A stretch of 64,000 nt of DNA from Dermacentor variabilis. Taxonomy: Eukaryota > Arthropoda > Arachnida > Ixodida > Ixodidae. This document shows, one piece after another, positions 31,510-43,015 of the stretch. Made by a program: the position numbers and the translations under genes. Within the stretch, counting starts at the first letter, position 1, and every line of letters begins with the position of its first letter. Location of the stretch: assembly GCF_050947875.1 (NCBI RefSeq), contig NW_027460291.1, positions 23,023,368 through 23,087,367 on the forward strand, written 5' to 3'. The notes under the pieces were generated by a model. It was not told the DNA's origin. It made no database searches and worked only from the letters and a program-made list of their open reading frames with translations.

Positions 31510-32419
31510 ACAGTAATTTCATTATGTATCAAATGATATTAATCGAACTGTATCACCCGCAGTACACTTGCACTAATGCGCTCTGAATTTATCACAGTGT
31601 ATCATTCATGCAGACACAGCCAAAACTATTTATTTTTAATGCTGTACTCCGTCTTAGGAATTTTAGCAACGTGGAAAAAAAACAAGAGCCTTGTTTGAAT
31701 TGCCTTTGAACAGCAATAACTCTATCATCATTTTCCATTAAAAAAATGACTACAGGAATCTTTTTTATCCGCCTCGCACACGAAGACATTCAAAGTTGAA
31801 AATGCGAAGCAGTGTTTTTTCCCTCACCGGTGCACACACCCACAGGCTGCAAGGTTAGTCCGCTTTCGTGTGTAATTTACAAAAACACTGTGTTCAGTTC
31901 CAGCGACGAGTTTGCACACTAGCTAGCACATTTTTTTCAAGCAACACGTCCTTATGCGGCCATATGCGGCAGATCACTGACGACAGAAGCACGTATGTAG
32001 CCGTTATGTCAATGAAACGCCGCAGCTGATAAAATTCACCGTCTTTAAATACGTTCGCCTGGCAGCGGCTACCAAATTTCGGCCGATATATTATTATCCC
32101 ATTAAAACGAACCTGTATGATGCTCCTCAAAGTAAACTACCGCACCATTCGCAAATACAACCAACGTACAATTTGAATCGATAAACGGCACGGACTGCAA
32201 TCGATACCGATGGGCTGCTGCTTATCACAGCCGACTGACGTCTCAAAACCTTAGCTCAAGTAACAAAGCGCAGACTTTAATTACGTACGTCCAATAAAAC
32301 TATTTTCTGCTTATTTACGTGTGGCTGTACTTGGCGTCTCTGCCTGGAGCGCGTAATTAGCCGCACGGCGAACTAACCCTGGAGGTTGTTTAACTCTGGC
32401 AGACACTGTTCATTTTATT
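31510..32419. other. No gene recognised
   Basis: Unique-looking sequence without motifs. The CR1-like LINE tail seen right of the gypsy element at 37474 should continue into or end in the last bases here (ttattatat). Confidence 0.45.
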
Positions 32420-32423
32420 ATAT

Positions 32424-32557
32424 TGTTGCAGGAAGAAAGCAGGCCCACGAGTGTAAAATAACGTATATTTCCAACTGGCGTATATGGCGTTCAGGCAACT
32501 GCCAGACCTCGTCTTCGTCTAGTCCAATCCAACTTCTTCGTTCCCTTCACCGTAACA
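32424..32557 (-). repeat. 3' LTR of the complete gypsy element
   Basis: 134 bp, paired with 37345-37469; carries 9 extra bases (within aaaataacgtatatttcc). Confidence 0.92.
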
Positions 32558-32594
32558 TCACCCTCCCGGTGGAGTAGCTCCGTCCCGGTGCAAA

Positions 32595-35500
32595 TTATAG
32601 AGCCTCACTTAATGGGCGAACATAGGGCTTAAGCCTGGCGACGTGAACAGCATCGCTGGTGACGTTGCGATGCACTGAAGGCTGACCGACTGGAGTGACC
32701 TCGTATGTCACGTCGGACAGTTGGCGTAAGATCTGGTACGGACCAGAATACCGGGAAAGTAGTTTTTCCGACAAGCCTACGCGACGTGAAGGCGTCCAGA
32801 GAAGGACAAGCGAACCAGGTGAAAAATGGTAGTCTCGGTGCCGATGGTCGTAGCGTCGCTTTTGAGAAGCTTGCGAGACTGTGAGGCGATGACGGGCGGC
32901 ATCTCGGGCCTGGGCGGCTAAGTCAATAGCATCGCGAGCGTAACCAGTGCTGGGTGATTGTACTGCGGAAGGTAGCAACGTGTCAAAGCGCAAGGTGCGG
33001 TCGCGGCCATACAAAAGGTAAAATGGTGAAAATCCGGCAGTGTCGTGACGGGACGAGTTGTATGCGAAAGTGATGTATGGCACGTCCCAGACACGGTGAT
33101 CGTCGGAAACGTACATGGCCAGCATTTCACTTAGCGTGCAGTTGAGTCGCTCGGTGAGGCTGTTCGTTTGAGGGTGGTACGCGGTAGCAATCTGGTGTTC
33201 TGTTGCGCAGTAGCGGGGCAGGTCATCGACGACCTTCGATAAACAGTAGCAGCCGCGATCCGTCAGAAACTGGCGAGGGGCGCCGTGGTGCAGGATCACG
33301 TCGTATAGTAAGAAGTCTGCGACATCTGTAGCGCAGCTGGTGGGTAGCGCTCGCGCGATGGCATATCTCGTGGCATAATCGGTTGCTACAGCAATCCATT
33401 TGTTCCTTTCGATAGAAATCGGAAAGGGGCCCAGGAGGTCTAGGCCCACACGAAAGAAAGGCTTTGTGGGGATATCGATTGCTTGAAGCAAACCAGCGGG
33501 AGGCGTAGCAGGCGTCTTCCGGCGCTGACACAGCTCGCAAGAAGTGACATAACGGCGCACAGAGCGATAAATGCCGGGCCAGAAGAAGCGGCGCAGCAGG
33601 CGGTCGTAAGTACGAGTGATGCCGAGATGTCCAGCAGTAGGAGCGTCGTGAAGTTGCTGGAGCACGGCTAGTCGAAGGTGCTTGGGAACGACTAGGAGGA
33701 GCTCCGGGCCGTCAGGACGAACGCTACGACGGTATAAATTTCCATCACGCAAGGTGAACATGCGGAGGGACGGGTCATTGGGCGATGAGCTTAGGCGTTC
33801 CATAAGTGTTCGAATAACAGGATCTTTGCGCTGCTCGTCGCCAATATGGAGGAAGTCGGAGATGGATAGAACACTGATGCCCGAGTCTGCATCGGTATCG
33901 TCCGGTTGATCCACGGGATTGCGGGACAGGCAGTCAGCGTCTTTATGCAGGCGCCCTGACTTATACATAATAGATAATGTATATTCCTGTAGACGCAATG
34001 CCCAACGTGCAATCCTTCAAAGAGGAGAGCCTTCAAAGAGGAGAGTCAGCAGAGGGCGTGATGATCGGTTACGACGCAGAAGCTCCGACTGTAAAGGTAC
34101 GGCCGGAATTTTGCGACCGCCCATACGAGCGCGAGACATTCTCTCTCGGAAAGGAGTAATTTCGCTCGGGCGTGGAAAGAAGGCGGCTAGCGTAAGCGAT
34201 GACACGGTCGTGGCCCTGTTGACGCTGAGCGAGGACAGCGCCGATGCCATGACCACTCGCGTCAGTTCGTACTTCAGTGGGCGCAGAAGGGTCAAAGTGT
34301 GACAGAATTGGGGAAGTTGTAAGCCGCTCAATCAGGGTAGAAAAGGCTTTCTGCTGCAGAGGTCCCCAAGAGAAAGAGACGTCTTTCTTAAGAAGGTCAG
34401 TGAGAGGGTGAGTGATGTCGGCAAAATTTTTCGCAAATCGCCGGAAATAAGAGCATAAGCCCAGAAAACTACGGACATCGTTTGTTGAACAAGGTACAGG
34501 AAATTTTCGCACGGCGTGAACTTTCTGTGGATCAGGTTGGATCCCGGCGGCGTTTACGAGATGGCCGAGCATGTTAATTTCACGGCGACAGAAATGGCAC
34601 TTGGAGGAGTTTGGCTGAAGGCCAGCCCTGCGAAACACGGAGAGTATGGTTGTGAGTCGCCGCAGGTGGCTCTCAAAGTTCTGCGAAAACACAATCACAT
34701 CGTCGAGGTAACAGAGGCATGTAGACCACTTCAAGCCGCGCAAGAGAGTCCATCATGCGCTCGAATGTTGCTGGCGCATTGCATATTCCAAACGGCATGA
34801 CTTTAAATTGGTACAGACCGTCCGGTGTGACGAAGGCTGTTTTCTCGTGGTCCATCTCATCGACGCTAATCTGCCAATAGCCGGAGCGGAGGTCAAAAGA
34901 TGAAAAGTATTGGGATCCGTGAAGGCCATCAAGAGCATCATCAATGCGCGGCAGGGGATAAACATCCTTCTTTGTTATCCTGTTAAGGTGACGGTAGTCA
35001 ACGCAGAAGCGCCACGAGTTGTCCTTTTTCTTTACTAAGACAACCGGTGATGCCCACGGGCTACTGGAAGGTTCAATGATGTCCTTGCCCATCATCCTGT
35101 CTACTTCTTTCTGTATGATGGCCCTTTCTGTTGCGGAGACATGATATGGCCGCCTATGAATGGGGCTGGCGTCACCGGTGTTGATGCGATGCGTGGCAAC
35201 AGATGTCTGGCCAAGTGGACGGTCGTCCAAATCAAAGATGTCCCGAAAAGATGACAGGAGGTGACGAAGAGCTGTTGTTTGCTCGGAAGGAAGGTCAGGG
35301 GCGATCATCTTAGAAACATCGTCCGCAGGCGTCCAGTACGAAGGAGTGGGTGACAAAGGTCCGTTGGTACTGACGAAGGATTCAGAGGTCAAAGAAGAAA
35401 TCTCAAATTCTTCCAAAGGAGTGATATGCGCTATGGCGATACCGTGTGGCAGCACATTCGACGAAACTCCAAAATTGAGGACGGGCACGCGAGCGCAGTT

Positions 35501-36052
35501 TTCGCGAATCCGGATTAAGGTGCTCGGTAGGGCAATATTGCACGACAAAACCACGTCAGTAAGCGGCGACACGACGAACTCGCCATGAGGTACGGGAGGA
35601 CAGGACGTCAGGAGGACATTTGTAGCCGCTTGTGGAGACAGCCTTGCAAACTCAGCAGAACATAAGCGGTGTGAAACACAAGTTGTTGCGTCGGCAGGAA
35701 GCGGCAGATCCAACTGTACAACACCTGTGGAGCAGTCAATTTGGGCAGAGTGTTTCGAAAGGAAGTCGAGGCCGAGAATTAGGTCATGTGGACAGTGTTC
35801 AAGGACGATAAACAAAACAACGGCATAATGGCCCCCAATGGTCACACGTGCTGTGCACATTTCAAGGACAGGTGAAGTACTCCCATCGGCGACTCGCACA
35901 GTGCACGGTACGGCGGGTGTCAGAACCTTTTTGAGCCTTCGGCAGAGAGCAGCCCTCATAACTGAAAGCTGCGCTCCTGTGTCAACGAGAGATCTAACAG
36001 GAACGCCATCAACTTCAGTGTCCAGTAGGTTTCCACATCTAGGCAGGGTCAA
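32595..36052 (-). pseudogene. Gypsy Pol of the complete element (protease to integrase)
   Basis: Protease: SLVDTGAQLSVM with the catalytic aspartate, then HDLILGLDFLS (36052-35700). [38 protein letters not shown]; a one-base loss near 34745 shifts the frame before CYLDDVIVF (about 34710). RNase [15 protein letters not shown]; a second shift near 34140 and a stop near 34050 follow. In place of the usual loop after LSSLK there is a tandem duplication of a 16-bp word (cttcaaagaggagagc, 34015-34046). Integrase (open from 33998): zinc domain H…HLGITRTYDRLL…CELCQRRK, triad in GLDLLGPFP, LTDRG and NSLTERLNCTL, and the C-terminal SGPYQILRQLSDVTYEV. The natural start overlaps gag in another frame; the ATG at 36052 is only the first in frame. 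Confidence 0.88.
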
Positions 36053-36109
36053 CAGAGGATTTGTGGGCCGGGTCGGAGTTGTAGCTTCACCTCCGGGAGC
36101 TGCACCGCC

Positions 36110-37278
36110 TAGTTTCCCGAAGCGAAGCGACCGGTTGCAGAAGTGGACGAAGAGCGTTGAACGAGAGGCGAATGGGACCTACGACCTTGCGGAGATGGGG
36201 AGCGGCTGGATCTTGGTGGAGCATTGTCGGCGTTGATGTTCCTAGTCGGTGTATAGGGCGAGAAAGTACGATTGCCTGGTACTTGGCGGTAGTGACTCGG
36301 AGACGACCACCGAGGAGGCGACGACCAATGGTTGCGGCAATGACGGGCGATGTGTCCAATACCGGAACAATTAAAACAGATAGGTTTATCATCCGCTGTG
36401 CGCCAGTCAGCTGGGTTGCGACGAGTTTGCGGAAAGCTTTGCGTCTGTGAGCGAGCGCCCGGAGAAATCTGGTAGGTGTTTGTATGGCGGACCGAGCAGA
36501 GATGGAATGCCCAAACTTGCTATTTCCTCCCGAACGACCGCTTGTATAAGGGAGATAGCGGGCACGCTTTCCCGACAGTCAGAACGGACTGGAGCCGGAG
36601 CCATGGCCTCGAGCTCACGGCGAACGATGCGCGTGATTTCTTCCGGTCCTGTGGGCTGAACGAAGCGCGGCGGGTCTTCGCAAGAAGATGTCGCGGCGGT
36701 ATTGGGCAATCGGTCGAAAGTCTGAGCGACGCGGCGGCCCTTCGCTTGTTCGAAGCGCCGGCACTCCTTTATAATTGCATCCACAGTGGCACAATCCTTG
36801 CACATCAGATTGAAGGCATCGTCTGCAATACCTTTCAACATGTGACCAATCTTGTCTGCCTCGGTCATGTTGTTATCAGCCTTGCGACAGAGGGCCAGCA
36901 CATCCTGTATGTAGAAGACATAGGATTCTGTGGACGTTTGAGCGCGACACGCAAGTTCTTTTTTTGCCGCCAGCGGACAACCGAGAGGTCTGCCAAACAG
37001 GTGTGGCATTTTTTCTTTGCAGACATCCCAGCTCGTTAGGCCAGCTTCGTGTGTGTCGTACCATTGCCTCGCAGTTCCTCTTAGGTAAAATATGACGTTG
37101 CTAGCATCATTGTTGGATCCCACCTGTTGTTGTCGCACACTCGTTCGTACATCGTAAGCCAGTCCTCGATGTCGGCGTTGTCCGTGCCACAAAATGTCCC
37201 TGGGTCCCGCGGATGAGTGAGGATGACCGTTGGCACAGGCTGCTGAGGCGTTGTCGCTTGTGTCGGTTGATTTGCCAT
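36110..37278 (-). pseudogene. Gypsy Gag of the complete element
   Basis: The natural start is probably MANQPTQATTPQQPV at 37278, 67 bp inside the 5' LTR edge. Capsid follows with DIEDWLTMYERVCDNNRWDP; a one-base shift near 37090 changes frame, then ARQWYDTHEAGLTSWDVC and YIQDVLALCRKADN…MTEADKIGHMLKGIAD. A further frame change leads to the zinc knuckle CFNCSGIGHIARHC (36378-36337) and a serine/arginine/proline-rich tail ending at the stop 36112-36110. Gag builds the virus-like particle and binds RNA through the knuckle. Two frameshifts make it non-functional. Confidence 0.85.
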
Positions 37279-37344
37279 TGTGGCGGCAGGTAGATGACGT
37301 CCGCTGCGAAGTTCCGTGATTGTACCCCGCACCTTCCACCAAAA

Positions 37345-37469
37345 TGTTGCAGGAAGAAAGCAGGCCCACGAGTGTAAAATTTACAACTGGCGTATATGGT
37401 GTTCAGGCAACCGCCATACTTCGTCTTCGTCTAGGTCAATCCAACTTCTTCGTTCCCTTCGCCGTAACA
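37345..37469 (-). repeat. 5' LTR of the complete gypsy element
   Basis: 125 bp, paired with 32424-32557. The minus strand after it reads ttttggtggaaggtgcgggg, presumably containing the primer binding site; I do not recognise the tRNA. Confidence 0.92.
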
Positions 37470-37473
37470 ATAT

Positions 37474-38160
37474 AATTTTTTGTTTAAAATACCCTCAGGG
37501 CCATATGGCACTAAAGATGGGAGTGGTTACAAAGTAGTAGAGCGCGAACAAACAAGTGTGGCGAGTTACAGTAATTTAGTAATTCTCCTGATAAAACCGT
37601 TTTAGCAAATTTTTTGCCAAAAAAAAATGTTATCGGTGATGGCTACAATACTTGAGGGAAGGTAGTTCCATTCCTGAGATGTACGGGGGATGAAAGCTTG
37701 AAAGAAAGACTTCATGTATCATGAATCAATTCCCACATTACTGCGATGATCGAAGCATATTGAAATGAACTGAGGCCGCAGTATGAATCGTTGTGAACTA
37801 TGGTGATGAAGTTTTTTTATAGCGTTAGACGGGCGACATTACCGCGGTTAGCTAGTTGAATAACATCTGGATTAGCTTTCATTGAGGTTATACTCGCAGT
37901 ACGGTTCTAATTCGAAAGGATGAAACGAGTAGATGTATCTTTTACTAGTTGAGGTAAAGTAATAAGATTAACGCGACTGGGATCCCATAATGCAGATGCA
38001 TATTCAAGTTTCGAACATATTACAGTCTTGTAAAGTTGTGCTTTTAGCGTAGACAGTGCTTTGGAAAAGTTGCGCCGTTAGTACCGAAGAATATGATTAG
38101 CGTCGTTAATGACGTTATCTATAACAGTGGTCCACTTTTAGTTATTCGTAAGCGTGCAGC
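37474..38160 (-). pseudogene. CR1-like LINE 3' fragment
   Basis: The minus strand from about 38140 reads NVINDANHILRY, RRNFSKALSTLKAQLYKTVI, SKLEYASALWDPSRVN and DTSTRFILSN. These are the counterparts of LRRNFSKAPSSLKLILYKTL, KLEYASSI and AARFILSNYSRYASVST in the CR1-like LINE at 11080-12756, so both are C-terminal pieces of related RT genes. It ends in a 3' tail (ccctgagggtattttaaac) right at the gypsy LTR, which was inserted into or beside that tail. 5'-truncated, with stops. Confidence 0.75.
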
Positions 38161-38794
38161 AAGATATTTATGACATAACGAAATCTAAGGTAATGTTAAC
38201 ATGAGTAGTGCTATGATTAAAACTAGATATGGATACGCGCACTATTTACATTTGTTAATTGCAAATAGTTCATGTACAGTTTGCATGAAATCAATAACTA
38301 GGCTAGCCCTGCACCATAGGAGATGGCTAGAAAAGGCATGTTCAAAAAATCGGCATACTCAACACTTCTCAAACAGAAAAATCATTAAAAACAATTCTTG
38401 TTCCTGTTCAAACAGCAGATGACAAACCTGAGCACAGTGTCTTCCGAAGAAGTTTTTGAAATACGCTCAAAGTAGGCTTCATATTCAGCCCATGAACAGC
38501 GGACGAGCAAGGGACGCCTCAGCGTGGGAAGGTGATGAGCTGCTGCTGTTGCCTCCATCATCGCGAATTAACTTGGCACGCGCCGATGAAGCAGAAGCCG
38601 GACAAACAGCTGCATTGCAGAAGTGGCCCCGCGCTTTGTATTGCCGTGATTCACTCCCCCAGAGTGGTTCGTCAACCTTCCTTCTTTAAAAAGTTCACTG
38701 CAGCTGACGAGGCCCCTAGCTCTTTCACAGCAGGTTCTGCCTTTCTTTATAAATGAGCGAAAGCCTATATTTTTTTCACGCTTATATAGCGGTT
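38161..38794. other. No gene recognised
   Basis: Two overlapping short frames at 38456-38756 have no recognisable motif. Confidence 0.45.
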
Positions 38795-41661
38795 ATACAG
38801 CAGCTGCGCAGCAACTGACTACGGCGGCGGTCAGACCTGTCACGCAGTAGAGGGTGCTAAGGATACCTGGGTCCGAACAGGCCGCCATCGGACTCTGACT
38901 CTGGCAGCGTTTAACGCTAGAACGTTAGCTAGTGAGGCGAGTCTAGCAGTGCTGTTGGAAGAATACAGTGCTAAAAAGCAGGCGCGTCCTGTGTTACCGG
39001 GGCTTAGCGGAGAGACCAGAACTAGGAGTCGGATTCCTGATTAATAAGGATATAGCTAGAAACAAACAGGGATTCTATAGCATTAACGAGAGGGTGGCAG
39101 GTATTGTTGTGAAACTTAATACGAGGTACAAATTGAAGGTCGTACAGGTCTACGCCGCTACATACAGTCTTGATGACCAGGAAGTAGAAAGCTTCTATGA
39201 AGACGTGGAATCAGCGATGGGTAAAGTCAAAACAAAATACACTATACCGATGGGCGACTTCAACCCCAGGGTAGGCAAGAAGCAGTCCGGAAACAAATCA
39301 GTGGGGGAATAGGGCATAGCCTCTAGGGATAGCAGGGGAAAGTTATTAGTAGAGTTTGCAGAACAGAATAATGTGCGAATAATGAATACCTTATTCCGCA
39401 AGCGGGATAGCCGAAAGTGGACGTGGAGGAGTCCGAATGGCGAGACAAGAAATGAAATAGACCTTATACTCTGCGCTAACCCTGGCATCATACAAGATGT
39501 GGACGTGCTCGGCAAGGTGCGCTGCAGTGACCATAGGACGTTCAGAACGCGAATTAGCCTAAACTTGAGGAGGGAACGGAATGAACTAGTACATAAGAAG
39601 CCGATCAGTGAGTTAGCGGTAAGAGGGAAAATACAGGAATTCCGGATAAAGCTACAGAACAGGTCTTCGGCTTTAGCTCAGGAAGAGGACCTTAGTGTTG
39701 AAGAAATGAACGGCAATCTTATGGGCATCATTATGGAGTATGCAATAGAAGTCGGTGGTAACTCCGTTAGACAGAATGCCAATAAGCTATCGCAGCAGAC
39801 GAAAGATCCGATCAAAAAACGCCAATGTATGAAAGCCTGTAACGAAACAGCTAGAATAGAACAGGCAGAACTTTGAAAGTTAATCAACAAGCGTAAGACA
39901 GCTTACATAAGGAAGTATAATATGGATGGCATCGAACATGCTCGTAGGAACGGAGGAAGCCTAAAAGCAGTGAAGAATAAACTAGGAATAGGCAAGAATC
40001 AGGTGTATGCGTTAAGACACAAAGCCGGCAATATCATTACTAATATGGATGAGATAGCTCAAGTGGCTAAGGAGTTCTATAGGTATTTATATAGTACCAG
40101 TATCACCCACGACGATAATTGAAGAGAGAATAGTCTAGAGGAATTGAAATTCCCACAAGTAATGCCGGAAGAAGTAAAGAAGGCCTTGGGAGCTATGCAA
40201 AGGGGGGAGGCAGCTGGGGAGGATCAGGTAACAGCAGAGTTGTTGAAGGATGGTGGGCAGATTGTTCTAGAAAAACTGGCCACCATGTATACGCAACGCC
40301 TGATGACGGCGCGCGTACCGGAATCTTGGAAGAACGCTAACATAATCCTAATCCATAAGAAAGGGGACGCCAACGACTTGAAAAATTATAGATCGATAAG
40401 CTTACTGTCCGTTGCCTACAAAGTATTTACTAAGGTAATCGCAAACAGAATCAGGAACACCTGAGACTTCCGTCAACCAAAGGACCAGGCAGGATTCCGT
40501 AAAGGCTACTCAACAATAGACCATATTCACACTATCAATCAGGTGATAGAGAAATGTGCGGAATATAACCAACCCTTATATATAGCGTTCGTTGATTACG
40601 AGAAAGCGTTTGATTCAGTGTAAACCTCGGCAGTCATGGAGGCATTACGGAATCAGGGTGTAGACGAGCCGTACGTAAAAATACTGAAAGATATCTATAG
40701 CGGCTCCACAGTCACCGTAGTCCTTCACAAAGAAAGCAACAAAATCCCAATAAAGAAAGGCGGCAGGCATCGAGATAGAATCTCTCCAATGCTATTCACA
40801 GCGTGTTTACAGGAGGTATTCAGAGACCTGGATTGGGAAGAAATGGGGACAAGAGTTAATGGAAAATACCTTAGTAACTTGCCATTCGCTGATGATATTT
40901 TGCCTTGTTTAGTAACTCAGGGAGCCAATTGCAATGCACGCTCACTGATCTAGAGAGGCAAAGCAGAAGGGTGGGCCTAAAAATTAATCTGCAGAAAACT
41001 ATTGTAATGCTTAACAGTCTCGGAAGAGAGCAGCAGTTTACGATAGGTAGCGAGGCACTGGAACTGGTAAGGGAATACATCTACTTAGGGGAGGTAGTGA
41101 CTGCGGATCCGGATCATCAGACTGAAATTATCAAAAGAATAAGAATGGGCTTGGGTGCGTTTGGCTGGCATTCTCAGATCATGAACAGCAGGTTGGATTT
41201 ATCCCTCAAGAGAAAAGTGTTTAACAGGTGTGTCTTACCAGTACTCACGTACAGAACAAAAACCTCGAGGCTTACGAAAAGGGTCCTTAAATTGAGGACG
41301 ACTCAACGAGCTTTGGAAAGAAGAATGACGGGTGTAACGTTAAGGGAGAAGAAAATAGCAGATTGGGTGAGGGGCAAACGCGAGTTAATGACATCTTAGT
41401 TGAAATAAAAAAAGAAATGGGCATGGGCAGAACATGTAATGAGGAGGGAAGACAACCGATTGTCATTAAGGGTTACGAACTGGATTCCAAGGGAAGGGAA
41501 GCGTAGCAGGGGGTGGCAGAAAGTTAGGTGGGCGGATGAGATTAAGAAGTTTGCAGGGACGACATGGCCACAATTAGTACATGACCGGGGTAGTTGGAGA
41601 AGTATGCGAGAGGCCTTTGCCCTGCAGTCGGCGTAACCAAGGCTGATGATGATAATGATGA
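38795..41661 (+). pseudogene. RTE-type LINE copy 2, nearly complete, with GAT-rich tail
   Basis: A leader like that of copy 1 is followed by the endonuclease (VGFLINKDIARN, IPMGDFNPRVGKKQ near 39246, VRCSDHRTFRTR near 39516). One frame then continues to about 40900 broken only by stops at 39310, 39874, 40120, 40462 and 40621. RT motifs: PESWKNANIILIHKKGD, DQAGFRKGYSTIDHI, AFVDYEKAFDSV, RISPMLFTACLQE and LPFADDILP (active site). After a shift near 40900: GLKINLQKTIVML, YIYLGEVVT, CVLPVLTYRTKTSRL and a C-terminal RSRGWQKVRWADEIKKF. It ends in gctgatgatgataatgatgac (41640-41661). Encodes the enzymes for target-primed insertion; this copy is dead. Confidence 0.85.
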
Positions 41662-42708
41662 CATAGCGGACCCACTCGCGCTGAATACAGCGGTCGATAG
41701 AGATGGACTAAACCATCCTAAAGAAGCTACACAAAGCGCGGCGGTGGAAGCGAGTGACGCGGCCATCCGCCTACCGGATGTGATGTCACCGGCATAGCGC
41801 GTAGGCCTGAAGATTTTAGGGGGTACCCCCACGGGGTGCCGAGGTTAACTGGATTTCTGGGGAATGGGGACAGCGAAGTGAGAGACGGTCGCTACAGGTT
41901 ATTCAGTATGTTATACATGTTTTACTTACATTTTTGCATACATCTCCTTAATATAGTTCTTTTTCATCAAAACTTCTTTATCTATATCTTGTACCACTAC
42001 ATGTGCATGTAACGGACCCGGTTGTAACAATCTCTCCGTGCTAATTTCCACCAATGCTCTAAACCTGTCTTGCTTTTCTCGACTGCTGACCGGTTGATGT
42101 TTTCATCAACTTTAAATTCAAGCGCTTCACTCTAACAGTAGCACTCTAAATTGTGAAGTAAGCCACTCTCAAGGCATGCTTTTTATTATTCCAACAAACA
42201 TTGCACCTTCTAGGATAAAACACATGTTGTATAGTAGTCCTTGCTTCTCCCGCCTCAATTACAACAGCACACCCGCAAAGTCTACAACAGCACTGCGAAC
42301 CTTCAAGCAAATTACACCCACTATCAAATTAAATATTCAGCAAATTTCAGTCATCCCTCTGGCTCTGAACTCATTTACGGCTATAGTAGCAGACCGTAAC
42401 TGCGGACAGTGCCTCCTTCTCAAGCGGAATTACTTCATTCGTCTGCTTCGTCTCCGGGAATACTACCTATTTAGGCCTCCGCCATACATGCACCCTCTCC
42501 CTCAGGGTGGGGTGCATATTGCAAAAACCGAGAGCTTCCGCTCACGCAGTGGTGGGCACGTTGAGCTGTGAACTGCACAATGCCGCAGCAGCCCGGGTTC
42601 TAAACACAGTGGCGGTAGCAGTGAAGTTCGAATTGGCTTTTGCAGTGGCTGAATGCAGTCTCATGAGACGAGCCCAAGAATCCCAGTTTCGAGCCCAAAA
42701 CGACTTTT
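41662..42708. other. No gene recognised
   Basis: A 131-codon frame at 42176-42571 has no known motif and an AT-rich start; it is probably a chance frame. Confidence 0.4.
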
Positions 42709-42899
42709 AACGCAACAGCGTTCAATAGCTCGGGTCACAGAAAAGCCGGTGTCGTCGGTGTCGGCGTCAGCGGCGTTGGCCGTGAGCGATAAATCCCAGA
42801 AGGCACTTCATAAATAAAAAAACCTTGCAAGATGGGCTGGTGGGAATCGAACCAGGGTCTTCGGAGTGTGAGACGGAGACGCTACCACTCAGCCGCGAG
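42709..42899. repeat. Dispersed repeat copy 2, left part, with tRNA-like segment
   Basis: It starts aacgcaacagcg (10 of 12 matches to copy 1 at 22414) and shares a cagaaaagccgg-cgtcgg stretch. The minus strand of 42833-42896 reads ggctgagtggtagcg (A-box-like) … ggttcgattcc (B box), so a tRNA-derived part is present; the acceptor ends do not pair, so it is not a tRNA gene. The repeat is interrupted at 42899 by a LINE and resumes at 47709. Confidence 0.6.
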
Positions 42900-43015
42900 T
42901 TTTTTTTTATTTATTGCCGGTCTTCAACACAGTATACGACAAAAGTACACAAAATGTATTGTGCGCCAGAAGGCACAACTGGCCTAACGGCCACTGAGGC
43001 CTGGCGTTGTCATCT

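Larger units (their letters stand above)
32420..37473 (-). mobile_element. Complete Ty3/gypsy retrotransposon with LTRs and ATAT target duplication
   Basis: LTRs lie at 32424-32557 (134 bp) and 37345-37469 (125 bp); they begin tgttgcagg and end gtaaca, differ by a 9-bp indel and about eight substitutions, and are flanked by atat (32420-32423 and 37470-37473). Between them, on the minus strand, are gag, protease, RT, RNase H and integrase in order, about 5.05 kb in all. A polypurine stretch (minus strand ccgggagggtga) adjoins the 3' LTR. Several frameshifts make it a complete but inactive copy. Confidence 0.92.

Noticed and set aside
42833..42899. tRNA gene
   Set aside because: A- and B-box-like words are present but the acceptor ends do not pair; it is part of a dispersed repeat.
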